A DNA stretch of 12,345 nucleotides from Chromatiales bacterium. Lineage in GTDB: Bacteria; Pseudomonadota; Gammaproteobacteria; Chromatiales; Chromatiaceae. Position numbers and translations under genes: made by a program. The notes under the pieces are model-generated. The model was given only the letters and a program-made list of their open reading frames with translations, was not told the origin of the DNA and did no database searches. The stretch lies in contig JANTHH010000067.1 in NCBI GenBank assembly GCA_024762485.1, forward strand, positions 1-12,345, given 5' to 3'. Each line of letters begins with the position of its first letter. The first letter of the stretch is position 1. Of this stretch, positions 5,179 through 11,261 are shown in pieces.

Positions 5179-6438
5179 ATGTCCGACACTGGAAAACACC
5201 CGTCACTCGCCAAGCTGCAGCAGTTCATCAGCCTGGCCGAACTGGGTGACGTGCAGCTCGGTGCACTCGCCGATGCACTGACTGTCCAGCATGCCGCTGC
5301 CGGCAAGGTCCTGATCGACATCGGCAGCACGGACGAGGCCGCCTATTACCTGTTGCGCGGTCAGCTGCAATTGATCGCCGAGGACGGTCGCACCACCACC
5401 CTCGCCCACACCGATCATTCCGCCCGCCATCCGATCGCCCGACTGCGGCCGGCCCACTACCGGGTGAAGGCGCTCGATGATGTGGACTATCTGCGTGTCG
5501 AGCCCGGAGTGGTCGAACGGATACGGGCGGAAAACCCAGCCGCGCACCTCGCCTCCGGGTACGAGGTGGATGTGGAGGACGAGTTGGACAGCAGCCCGGT
5601 GGAGAACCAGCTGATCTTCCGTCTCTATGAGGACCTCAATGCCGACCGCCTGATCCTGCCCAGCCTGCCCGATGTGGCCATTCGCATCGGCAAGGCGATC
5701 GCCGCCGAAAACACGGACGCGAAACGTCTGGCCCTGCTGTTGAGCAACGATCCCGCGATCGCCGCCAAGCTGCTGAAGGTTGCCAACAGCGCCCGTTACG
5801 GCGGGCTGAGCAACGTGCGTACCCTGCCCCAGGCCATCTCCCGTCTCGGTTTCAGGGACGTCTACAACCTGGTGATCAGCTTCGCCATGAACGACCTGTT
5901 TCAGTGCGAGTCACCCACCCTGCTGAAATATATGGCTGAACTTTGGGAACACAGCCGCCGGGTCGCAGCAATGTCTCACACGCTGGCCAGGCGTCTGAGC
6001 GGCTTCGATCCCGACTTCGCCCTGCTCGCCGGGCTGCTCCACGATATCGGCAGCCTGGTGATCATCAACTATGCCAGCGAACTGCCGGAGGGGACGCTTG
6101 ATACGACGCACCTGGACGAGGCCATCGATCACTTGCGGGGCCAACTGGGTCGTATGGTCATCCTCAAGTGGCAGCTGGCGGAGGAGCTGGGTGAAGTGGC
6201 GGAAGAGGCGGAACACTGGGGCCGCAGCACCATCGGCAGACCGGACTATGTGGATCTGGTGATCGTCGCCCAGGCCCACTGCTACATCAGCCGCAACCAG
6301 ATGGAGCGGCTACCCCCGTTGGAACAGATCCCTGCCTTCTCGCGTCTCGGCTTCGAGCCCACGGCAGAGCATAGCCTGCGGCTGCTGAAAGAGGCGTCGA
6401 AAGAAATCTGCCAGATCGAGGATCTGCTGGGGAAATAG
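5179..6438 (+). CDS. HDOD-domain signalling protein with N-terminal cyclic-nucleotide-binding-like domain
   Basis: Probable cytoplasmic signalling protein of 419 residues. Residues ~15-120 look like a cNMP-binding beta-roll (AAYYLLRGQLQLIAEDGR, HPIARLRPAHYRVKALDDVDYLRV). They lack the GE-L and R-S/T-A phosphate-binding cassette of CRP-like domains, so ligand binding is doubtful. Residues ~158-355 form an HDOD domain: LPSLPDVAIRIGKAI, SNDPAIAAKLLKVANSARYG, WEHSRRVA and LLAGLLHDIG (288-291). HDOD proteins are degenerate relatives of HD phosphohydrolases and often act in signalling rather than catalysis, although the HDIG motif is kept here. The ATG at 5179 has AGGGAG upstream (11-base gap). An in-frame ATG at 5092 sits 14 bases after the terminator's T-run and adds a segment unlike the family, while one at 5155 has a weak site. 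It converges on the KamA-like gene. The target process is unknown. Confidence 0.88.
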   Translation: MSDTGKHPSLAKLQQFISLAELGDVQLGALADALTVQHAAAGKVLIDIGSTDEAAYYLLRGQLQLIAEDGRTTTLAHTDHSARHPIARLRPAHYRVKALDDVDYLRVEPGVVERIRAENPAAHLASGYEVDVEDELDSSPVENQLIFRLYEDLNADRLILPSLPDVAIRIGKAIAAENTDAKRLALLLSNDPAIAAKLLKVANSARYGGLSNVRTLPQAISRLGFRDVYNLVISFAMNDLFQCESPTLLKYMAELWEHSRRVAAMSHTLARRLSGFDPDFALLAGLLHDIGSLVIINYASELPEGTLDTTHLDEAIDHLRGQLGRMVILKWQLAEELGEVAEEAEHWGRSTIGRPDYVDLVIVAQAHCYISRNQMERLPPLEQIPAFSRLGFEPTAEHSLRLLKEASKEICQIEDLLGK

Positions 6439-6442
6439 CCTC

Positions 6443-6463
6443 CGCCCCGGCAATGCCGGGGCG
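6443..6463. terminator. Strong 9-bp hairpin between convergent genes
   Basis: CGCCCCGGC and GCCGGGGCG form a perfect stem around the loop AAT, starting four bases after the HDOD stop and ending 11 bases before the stop of the opposing gene. Neither strand has a T-run after the stem. It is well placed to shape 3' ends of both convergent transcripts, but termination would be non-canonical. Confidence 0.5.
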
Positions 6464-6474
6464 TGTGGACTCAT

Positions 6475-7857
6475 TCAGAGGCTGACGCCACGTTCGTGCT
6501 GCATGGCCTCGTATTCATCCTCGAAGAAGAAACGCTTCTCACCGAAGGCCGGCCGCAATTGGTTCAACCAAGTCGCCTGTTCGTCGTATCTGGCGAAAAA
6601 GGGACGCTGTACCCATTCCGGGTTGCGACCCTGGATGAAACGCAGCACGAACACCTTCTCACCATTGATCTCGGTGACACCTTGCAGCTCCACCTTGCCG
6701 GGGCCGGCGCTCATGCTCGGGCCGCGGGCAGTACGCGCCAGACCGGACACCTGCTTCATCGCATCGCGGTAGATCCGGTAGGCCTTTGCCAGAGGCACCT
6801 CGAAGTAGGCCTTGGCGCCGGTATCGCGCTCGACGAACATGTAGTAAGGGATGATGCCGAGCTTGACCTGCTCGGTCCACAGCCTGGCCCAGTCATCGGC
6901 ATGGTCGTTGATATGGGCCAACAGGGGGCCTTGGCTGCGGATCTGGGCACCGGTATCGCGTATGCGCCTAATCGCCTGGCGTGCGACGTCGGTACGCAGC
7001 TCCTGCCAATGGTTGTAGTGCGCCATCACCGCCACGTGCTTGCCGGCATCCACCAACCGCCCGAGCAATTCGATCAGTTCATCAGCGTCGGCATCGCTGA
7101 TGAAACGCTGCGGCCAGAAGGTCAGTGCCTTGGTACCGATGCGCACGGTCTGGATGTGGTCGAATGCCGGTTCGAGCAGAGGCTCCAGGTAAGAACGGAG
7201 ATGCTTGGTCTTCATCACCATGGGATCACCACCGGTGATCAACAGATCTGTGACCTCGGTGTGCTGGCGCAGATAACCATGCAGGCCCGCCGCCTCGCTG
7301 GAGGCGATGCGCAATGACTTGTCCCCGACAAACTGGGCCCAGCGGAAGCAGAAGGAGCAATAACTGTGGCAGGTCTGCCCTTGACTGGGAAAAAACAACA
7401 CCGTTTCCCGGTATTTGTGCTGCAACCCCTCAAGCCGTTCGCCGTCGGCACCGGTAGGCATGTTCAGCTCCATCTGCCCGGCAGGATGGGGATTGAGCTC
7501 CGCACGCAGTTCCCTGGCCACCGCCTGGATCTGTTGCTTGTCGCCGCCCTGTCGATAGACATCGGCCATGCGCTGGTAATGTGCCTCGCTGAGCATGCCC
7601 CGTTGCGGGAAGGTCAGCTGGAAAATCGGGTCTTGCGGGACCCGCTCCCAGTCGATCAGCTCATCGATCACATACTCATTGACGCGGAACGGCAGCACCG
7701 AGGAGACCGCCTGCATCTCGAAGCGGATCTCCTCCGGCAACTGGCCCAGCTGCTCGATCCTGTCCAGGTCGCGCTGGGTGAACACCTTGAAGCGCCGCGG
7801 CGTTGTCTCCTGTTTGTATGAGATCTCCGACTGTTGCAGGATTCCGGTCTGACTCAT
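6475..7857 (-). CDS. KamA-family radical SAM/PLP aminomutase-like enzyme, substrate uncertain
   Basis: Protein of 460 residues related to lysine 2,3-aminomutase. Features in order: a ~140-residue N-terminal region (family-typical FPQRGMLSEAHY), the [4Fe-4S]/SAM motif CHSYCSFC (CxxxCxxC, Cys163/167/170), SAM-binding LLITGGDPM at ~205-213, VRIGTKALTFWPQR, the IIPYYMF strand, and SAGPGK with Lys388, the probable PLP Schiff-base lysine. In the clostridial enzyme two aspartates (recalled as Asp293 and Asp330) grip the substrate lysine amino group. Aligning PYY...F and the PLP lysine by eye puts Arg344 and Ser381 there, so lysine is doubtful as substrate. It is not EpmB-like in length (~340 aa). 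GAGGAG six bases before the ATG is a strong start. No beta-lysine acetyltransferase gene (ablB) is adjacent. Family call is secure; reaction is not. Confidence 0.9.
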   Translation of the reverse strand: MSQTGILQQSEISYKQETTPRRFKVFTQRDLDRIEQLGQLPEEIRFEMQAVSSVLPFRVNEYVIDELIDWERVPQDPIFQLTFPQRGMLSEAHYQRMADVYRQGGDKQQIQAVARELRAELNPHPAGQMELNMPTGADGERLEGLQHKYRETVLFFPSQGQTCHSYCSFCFRWAQFVGDKSLRIASSEAAGLHGYLRQHTEVTDLLITGGDPMVMKTKHLRSYLEPLLEPAFDHIQTVRIGTKALTFWPQRFISDADADELIELLGRLVDAGKHVAVMAHYNHWQELRTDVARQAIRRIRDTGAQIRSQGPLLAHINDHADDWARLWTEQVKLGIIPYYMFVERDTGAKAYFEVPLAKAYRIYRDAMKQVSGLARTARGPSMSAGPGKVELQGVTEINGEKVFVLRFIQGRNPEWVQRPFFARYDEQATWLNQLRPAFGEKRFFFEDEYEAMQHERGVSL

Positions 7858-7942
7858 GCCTCGCTCCTCGACTCTCGTAAACCCGGTGCAGCGCCATCGT
7901 CATGGGTCACCGGGGAACCTACCGACCACCTTGGAGTTGGTT

Positions 7943-8019
7943 TGCACGAAAAAGGGGCAGGACTTTAACACAGCAGATCAGCCCCATACACCCTGGCCAA
8001 CCAAGGTTGTGCACGAAAA
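7943..8019. repeat. Direct repeat TGCACGAAAA, two copies upstream of the KamA-like gene
   Basis: TGCACGAAAA occurs at 7943-7952 and 8010-8019. Both copies are preceded by GGTT and followed within a few bases by GGGG, so similarity extends over about 20 bp with a one-base shift. They start 67 bp apart. CAACC-AA-GGTTG (7998-8009) is a small dyad beside the second copy. Between them, on the minus strand, TGT-TAAAGT (7970-7962) is a possible extended -10 for the KamA-like gene, with no good -35. These are candidate regulator sites only. Confidence 0.35.
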
Positions 8020-8066
8020 TCGGGGAACAAGCCGGCTAATGTCGACAAAACACCGACTAAATCCGC

Positions 8067-8084
8067 GACAAGTGCTGGCTTGTC
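8067..8084. promoter_or_regulatory. Inverted repeat GACAAG-N6-CTTGTC at the nnrS 3' end
   Basis: Perfect 6-nt arms begin two bases past the nnrS stop. Read on the minus strand with flanks it is TGACAAGC-N4-ACTTGTCG, identical in both 8-nt arms to the repeat at 9808-9835 but with a spacer 10 nt shorter. A further TTTGTCGA lies at 8048-8041 on the minus strand. It may be an operator for the KamA-like gene about 210 bp away, or an RNA hairpin at the nnrS 3' end; no T-run follows. Confidence 0.4.
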
Positions 8085-8085
8085 A

Positions 8086-9276
8086 TCAACCCCAGCGGCC
8101 GTCGATACGCCGTTGCACCAACATGGGTGCATAGAGAGCCAGGAAAACCCCGAATCCCAGGATCCACAGCAACTGGGAGAACAACAGCCAGCCCGTGGCC
8201 TGGTCCGGCATCAGCAATGGTGCGAACACCCGTGCCAGCGCGGCACCCAGGATGAGCAGGAAGATCAGTGAAACGGCCCGTGGTGGTTCGAATACACTGC
8301 GCCCGGTATGACCCAGGCTGACCCGCGCCATCATCCCCACCGTCACCAGGCCGATACCACCCACCGCGAAGGCATGCAGTGCGATGAAAGGCGAGACCAG
8401 ATCGAGACCGGCGGCCAGGCGCAAAGCAAAGCCCGCCACCAGCCAGCCGTAACCGGTGAACAGCACCCACAGCAGCGGCCGCGACCAGATCGCGGGGGTA
8501 TACCAGCCCCACAACCGGGTGCCGTGCAGCAGCATCAAGACTCCAGCCAATGCGCTCGACAGGTCCCGCAGCATGCCGAAGGACTCGAGCACGGCAAAGA
8601 TCAGAAACAGGTAAAGACTGCTGATATCGAGCCAGCGCCAGTTCTTCGCCTGGAAGGGACAGCCCACCCCCTTCTCGATGAAGAAGGGGATCACCCGCCG
8701 TCCCATGGCCATGATCAACGCAACTACCAGGTAGAAGCCCAGCAGCAGCCCCCATTGACCGGCATTGCTCACCATATCGAGGGCACCGAGATAGAACAGG
8801 CCGTTCGCCAGGGTCAGCAGCAGCACCTTGATGAGCATACCCAGGTGCTGCCATTGCCGCGTGCGTGCCAGCGGCCAGAAGATCGCCAGCGTCAGCAGCA
8901 GCCCGAAGGAAAGGTCGGCAGCGGCGGTCAGCAGCGGTGGCAGTGGCCAGAGCCAGCCAATCCGGGCCAGCAGCCACAACCCCGCCAGCCCCAGCAATGG
9001 CACGCCATTGAGAGTGCGCAGTTGGGTCCAGTTATGTGCCGCGGTCAGCAGAAACCCGGCGATCACCGCCATGGCATAGCCGAACACCATCTCGTGTCCG
9101 TGCCAGACCATACCGGACACCGGCAACCCGCCGAGTGACAGACCCTGGAACAGCACCAGCGCCCACAACCCCATGGCAGCCACCGCCAGCAGGCCCGCCA
9201 GCAGGAAAAAGGGTCGGAAGCCCAGGTGCACGAAGGCGGGGCCTTTGTCCCGCCGGGGATCATCGATATTCAACAT
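8086..9276 (-). CDS. nnrS: NnrS-family multi-span membrane protein
   Basis: Inner-membrane protein of 396 residues with about 12 hydrophobic helices and no soluble domain. NnrS proteins are haem- and copper-containing membrane proteins found with denitrification genes. In Vibrio and Rhodobacter they are linked to nitric-oxide stress, but their chemistry is unresolved. Hallmarks are HLGFRPFFLLAG at ~17-28, MVWHGHEMVFGYAMAVIAGFLLTA at ~56-79 with His59 and His61, His81 in AAHNW, MGRRVIPFF at ~191-199, and the C-terminal LHAFAVGGIG and MARVSLGHTGR (His301, His323), which are potential metal or haem ligands. The ATG at 9276 fits the family N terminus but has no clear Shine-Dalgarno and lies inside a perfect dyad. 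It follows the 132-aa gene by 89 bases on the same strand, probably as an operon. No nitrite or nitric oxide reductase is in the window. Confidence 0.93.
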   Translation of the reverse strand: MLNIDDPRRDKGPAFVHLGFRPFFLLAGLLAVAAMGLWALVLFQGLSLGGLPVSGMVWHGHEMVFGYAMAVIAGFLLTAAHNWTQLRTLNGVPLLGLAGLWLLARIGWLWPLPPLLTAAADLSFGLLLTLAIFWPLARTRQWQHLGMLIKVLLLTLANGLFYLGALDMVSNAGQWGLLLGFYLVVALIMAMGRRVIPFFIEKGVGCPFQAKNWRWLDISSLYLFLIFAVLESFGMLRDLSSALAGVLMLLHGTRLWGWYTPAIWSRPLLWVLFTGYGWLVAGFALRLAAGLDLVSPFIALHAFAVGGIGLVTVGMMARVSLGHTGRSVFEPPRAVSLIFLLILGAALARVFAPLLMPDQATGWLLFSQLLWILGFGVFLALYAPMLVQRRIDGRWG

Positions 9277-9287
9277 GTGACCATGTT
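9272..9287. promoter_or_regulatory. Perfect dyad AACATG-N4-CATGTT over the nnrS start codon
   Basis: Six-nt arms pair perfectly around a 4-nt spacer. On the nnrS mRNA the start AUG is in the 3' arm, so a hairpin could sequester it; as DNA it could be an operator. It matches neither the FNR/DNR type (TTGAT-N4-ATCAA) nor the NsrR pattern as I know them. A role is inferred only from position. Confidence 0.35.
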
Positions 9288-9327
9288 ACAGGCCTGGAGG
9301 CGATGGATGCCGGAAAGAGGGCGTTAC

Positions 9328-9356
9328 GGGCCTGGCGGATTAAAGCCGACTGGCCC
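9328..9356 (-). other. Imperfect hairpin between the 132-aa gene and nnrS
   Basis: Arms GGGCCTGGCGG and CCGACTGGCCC (plus strand) pair at 9 of 11 positions around a 7-nt AT-rich loop, beginning nine bases after the 132-aa stop. No T-run follows on the minus strand. It may be an intercistronic mRNA-processing or attenuation element that sets nnrS expression against the upstream gene. Confidence 0.3.
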
Positions 9357-9365
9357 GATGTCAGA

Positions 9366-9764
9366 CTACTCGGGCCGGATGTGCTCGATATACTTGGGCA
9401 CATCCTCCATCTGCAGTTCAACAGCACTGCCGTGAACGCGGATACGCAGATCGCTGCCCTCCACGCCGATATCGGCGTGGGCCTGCCCGGCAGAGCTCAG
9501 TGGCAGCGGGATCATGTCGCGGTAGGTATAGATGTTTTCCCCCACGTCACCGCCGCTGCAGGTGGCCGGCAGCGGCGGCAGCTCCCCCTCGATCACCGCG
9601 CCCTCGAAGACCAGCTCACCGTTCTGCCACCACTTGGTGAGTTCCTTGGACCCGGTCATGGTCTTGATGATATGGGCGGGTTCGATACGTATCCGCACCT
9701 GATCACCCTCTGTGGTAACCGCCGTCACCACGGAGCCGGGAAGTTCGATACTGCTGCTGTCCAT
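9366..9764 (-). CDS. Conserved-looking 132-aa protein of unknown function
   Basis: I do not recognise the family. The product is soluble and acidic, with no signal peptide or membrane span and one cysteine (ATCSGG, near residue 68). The pattern is mostly beta: VVTAVTTEGDQVRIRIEPAHI at the start, a charged middle (ELTKWWQNGELVFEGAVIEG), and ADIGVEGSDLRIRVHGSAVEL near the end. The first and last parts both alternate strand-like V/I/R residues, which suggests a small beta-sandwich or barrel. The C terminus PKYIEHIRPE looks helical. GAGGTGG about six bases before the ATG is a strong site and fixes the start. A TATAAT -10 lies 36 bases upstream, so it probably heads a transcript running into nnrS. 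It follows ntrC on the same strand by 69 bases. A nitrogen-oxide link is guilt by association only. Confidence 0.83.
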   Translation of the reverse strand: MDSSSIELPGSVVTAVTTEGDQVRIRIEPAHIIKTMTGSKELTKWWQNGELVFEGAVIEGELPPLPATCSGGDVGENIYTYRDMIPLPLSSAGQAHADIGVEGSDLRIRVHGSAVELQMEDVPKYIEHIRPE

Positions 9765-9799
9765 CGTGCCACCTCGGAATAAGAAGCCGGAGGAGGCGG

Positions 9800-9805
9800 A
9801 TTATA
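9800..9805 (-). promoter_or_regulatory. Perfect TATAAT -10 element for the 132-aa/nnrS unit
   Basis: The minus strand reads TTGTCGATATAATCC, with an exact TATAAT 36 bases before the 132-aa start codon. No good -35 exists at 16-18 bp spacing, so an activator is likely. The -35 zone falls inside the inverted repeat 9808-9835, which makes that repeat the natural regulator site. Confidence 0.5.
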
Positions 9806-9807
9806 TC

Positions 9808-9835
9808 GACAAGTCGGGGGAAATAACCGCTTGTC
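9808..9835. promoter_or_regulatory. Inverted repeat GACAAG-N16-CTTGTC over the -35 zone
   Basis: Perfect 6-nt arms, 28 bp end to end, overlap the ntrC stop codon and end three bases from the TATAAT box. On the minus strand it reads TGACAAGC-N14-ACTTGTCG, with the same 8-nt arms as the repeat at 8067-8084. Arm centres are 22 bp apart, about two helical turns, so a dimer could bind one face of the DNA. The regulator is unknown. Confidence 0.45.
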
Positions 9836-11261
9836 AGGCAGTGGCATCCTCACCACTCTCCGCCTCCAGCCCGAGCTCCTTGATCTTCCGGGTCAGGGTG
9901 TTGCGCCCCCAGCCGAGCAGGCGTGCGGCATCCTGCTTGCGCCCCCCGGTATAGGACAGCGCTGTCTCGATCATGATCGTCTCGAAGGCCGGTGTGGCCT
10001 CCTCGAGGAGGTTGACCTTGCCCTGCTGCAGGGCCTGTCGCGCCCAGTTGCGCAGGGCATCGCGCCAGTCACCGCCGGCCTCCTGCTGCGGGGTGGTATC
10101 ACGCAATTCCGGGGGCAGATCCTCAATGTGGATCTGCTGCCCCGAGGCCATCACCGTCAGCCAGCGAGCCGTATTCTCGAGTTGCCGCACATTGCCTCGC
10201 CACTCGAAATGCTTCAGCTCTTCGGCCGTCTCGGGCAGCAGGCTCTTGGCCTCGACACCGAGCTCCCTTGCCGCCTGCTTGAGGAAATATTCCATTAACA
10301 GCGGGATGTCCTCGCGTCGTTCCCGCAATGCCGGAAGATGTATTCGAATGACATTGAGGCGGTGGAACAGGTCCTCGCGGAATCGTCCTTCGGCCACCAG
10401 GCGCTCAAGATCCTGATGGGTGGCAGCGATGATGCGCACATCCACCCGCACCGGCTCCGCACCGCCAACACGGTAGAACACCCCGTCGGCGAGTACCCGC
10501 AACAGGCGTGTCTGCAACTCGGCGGGCATATCACCGATCTCATCGAGGAACAGGGTGCCGCCATTGGCCTGCTCGAAACGCCCCATCCGCCGCCCCTGGG
10601 CGCCGGTGAACGAGCCCCGCTCGTGACCAAACAACTCCGATTCCAGCAGGTCTCGTGGTATCGCGGCCATGTTCAATGCGATGAACGGCTTGTCCGACCG
10701 CGGGCTGTGGCGATGCAGTGCCTGGGCCACCAGTTCCTTGCCGGTTCCCGATTCACCGTTGATCAGCACGGTGATGTTGGAGCGGGCGAGCCGGCCAATG
10801 GCACGGAACACCTCCTGCATGGCCGGTGCCTCGCCGATGATCTCCGGCAATTGCTCCTGCGGCGTCTCTTCTTCCTCGGCTGTGGCCTGCCGACGCAGGC
10901 TGCACGCGCGCTGCACCTGCTCCACCGCCTCCTCGATGTCGAACGGCTTGGGCAGGTATTCGAAAGCGCCGCCATGATAGGCGGCCACGGCACTGTCCAG
11001 GTCGGAGTGGGCGGTCATGATGATGACCGGCAGGTCGGGATAGCTGCCCTGTATGCGTTTCAGCAGGTTCAGACCATCGATGCCGGGCATGCGGATATCA
11101 GACACCAGGGCATCGGGCTGCTCACGTTCGAGTGCCTCCATGACGCCAGTGGCGTTGGAAAAGCTGGTGACCTGCATCCCGGCCTTCTGCAGCGCCTTCT
11201 CCAGTACCCAGCGGATCGACCGGTCGTCATCGACGACCCAGACCCTGTTCATCTCAGTCAT
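9834..11261 (-). CDS. ntrC: Nitrogen regulation response regulator NtrC (sigma54 activator)
   Basis: Cytoplasmic transcription activator that, once phosphorylated by NtrB, drives sigma54 promoters of nitrogen-assimilation genes. The 475 residues are full length for NtrC. The receiver domain (~5-120) has the acidic pocket VVDDD, phosphoacceptor Asp55 in VSDIRMPG, and the switch Thr and Lys in MTAH and PKPF. The AAA+ domain (~140-365) has Walker A GESGTGKE (169-176), the sigma54-contact loop GSFTGA (216-221, Ser in place of the usual Ala), Walker B GTLFLDEIGD, arginine region FREDLFHRLN and sensor II WRGNVRQLEN. A Fis-type helix-turn-helix (DAARLLGWGRNTLTRKIKEL) lies at 444-463. GGAGGAG precedes the ATG by five bases; another ATG three codons on is possible. 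It overlaps the end of ntrB by eight bases, so translation is coupled. Orthology is supported by the ntrB partner. Confidence 0.96.
   Translation of the reverse strand: MTEMNRVWVVDDDRSIRWVLEKALQKAGMQVTSFSNATGVMEALEREQPDALVSDIRMPGIDGLNLLKRIQGSYPDLPVIIMTAHSDLDSAVAAYHGGAFEYLPKPFDIEEAVEQVQRACSLRRQATAEEEETPQEQLPEIIGEAPAMQEVFRAIGRLARSNITVLINGESGTGKELVAQALHRHSPRSDKPFIALNMAAIPRDLLESELFGHERGSFTGAQGRRMGRFEQANGGTLFLDEIGDMPAELQTRLLRVLADGVFYRVGGAEPVRVDVRIIAATHQDLERLVAEGRFREDLFHRLNVIRIHLPALRERREDIPLLMEYFLKQAARELGVEAKSLLPETAEELKHFEWRGNVRQLENTARWLTVMASGQQIHIEDLPPELRDTTPQQEAGGDWRDALRNWARQALQQGKVNLLEEATPAFETIMIETALSYTGGRKQDAARLLGWGRNTLTRKIKELGLEAESGEDATA

Noticed and set aside
6443..6463. Canonical bidirectional intrinsic terminator
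   Set aside because: The stem is excellent but neither strand has a T-run, so only a non-canonical 3'-end role is claimed.
7855..8085. FNR/DNR box (TTGAT-N4-ATCAA) or sigma54 site upstream of the KamA-like gene
   Set aside because: Both strands were read by eye and no acceptable match was seen; the same is true for the gap before the 132-aa gene.
8308..9138. 276-codon plus-strand open frame rich in Gln and His
   Set aside because: It is a shadow of the GC-rich nnrS coding strand; the low-complexity composition and the clear NnrS motifs on the other strand decide it.
9755..9770. Sigma54-like TGGCACATGGACAGCA on the minus strand (GG-N10-GC)
   Set aside because: It spans the start codon of the 132-aa gene, so it would drive transcription from within the gene; the -12 half (CAGCA) is poor. 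Probably coincidence despite the nearby NtrC.
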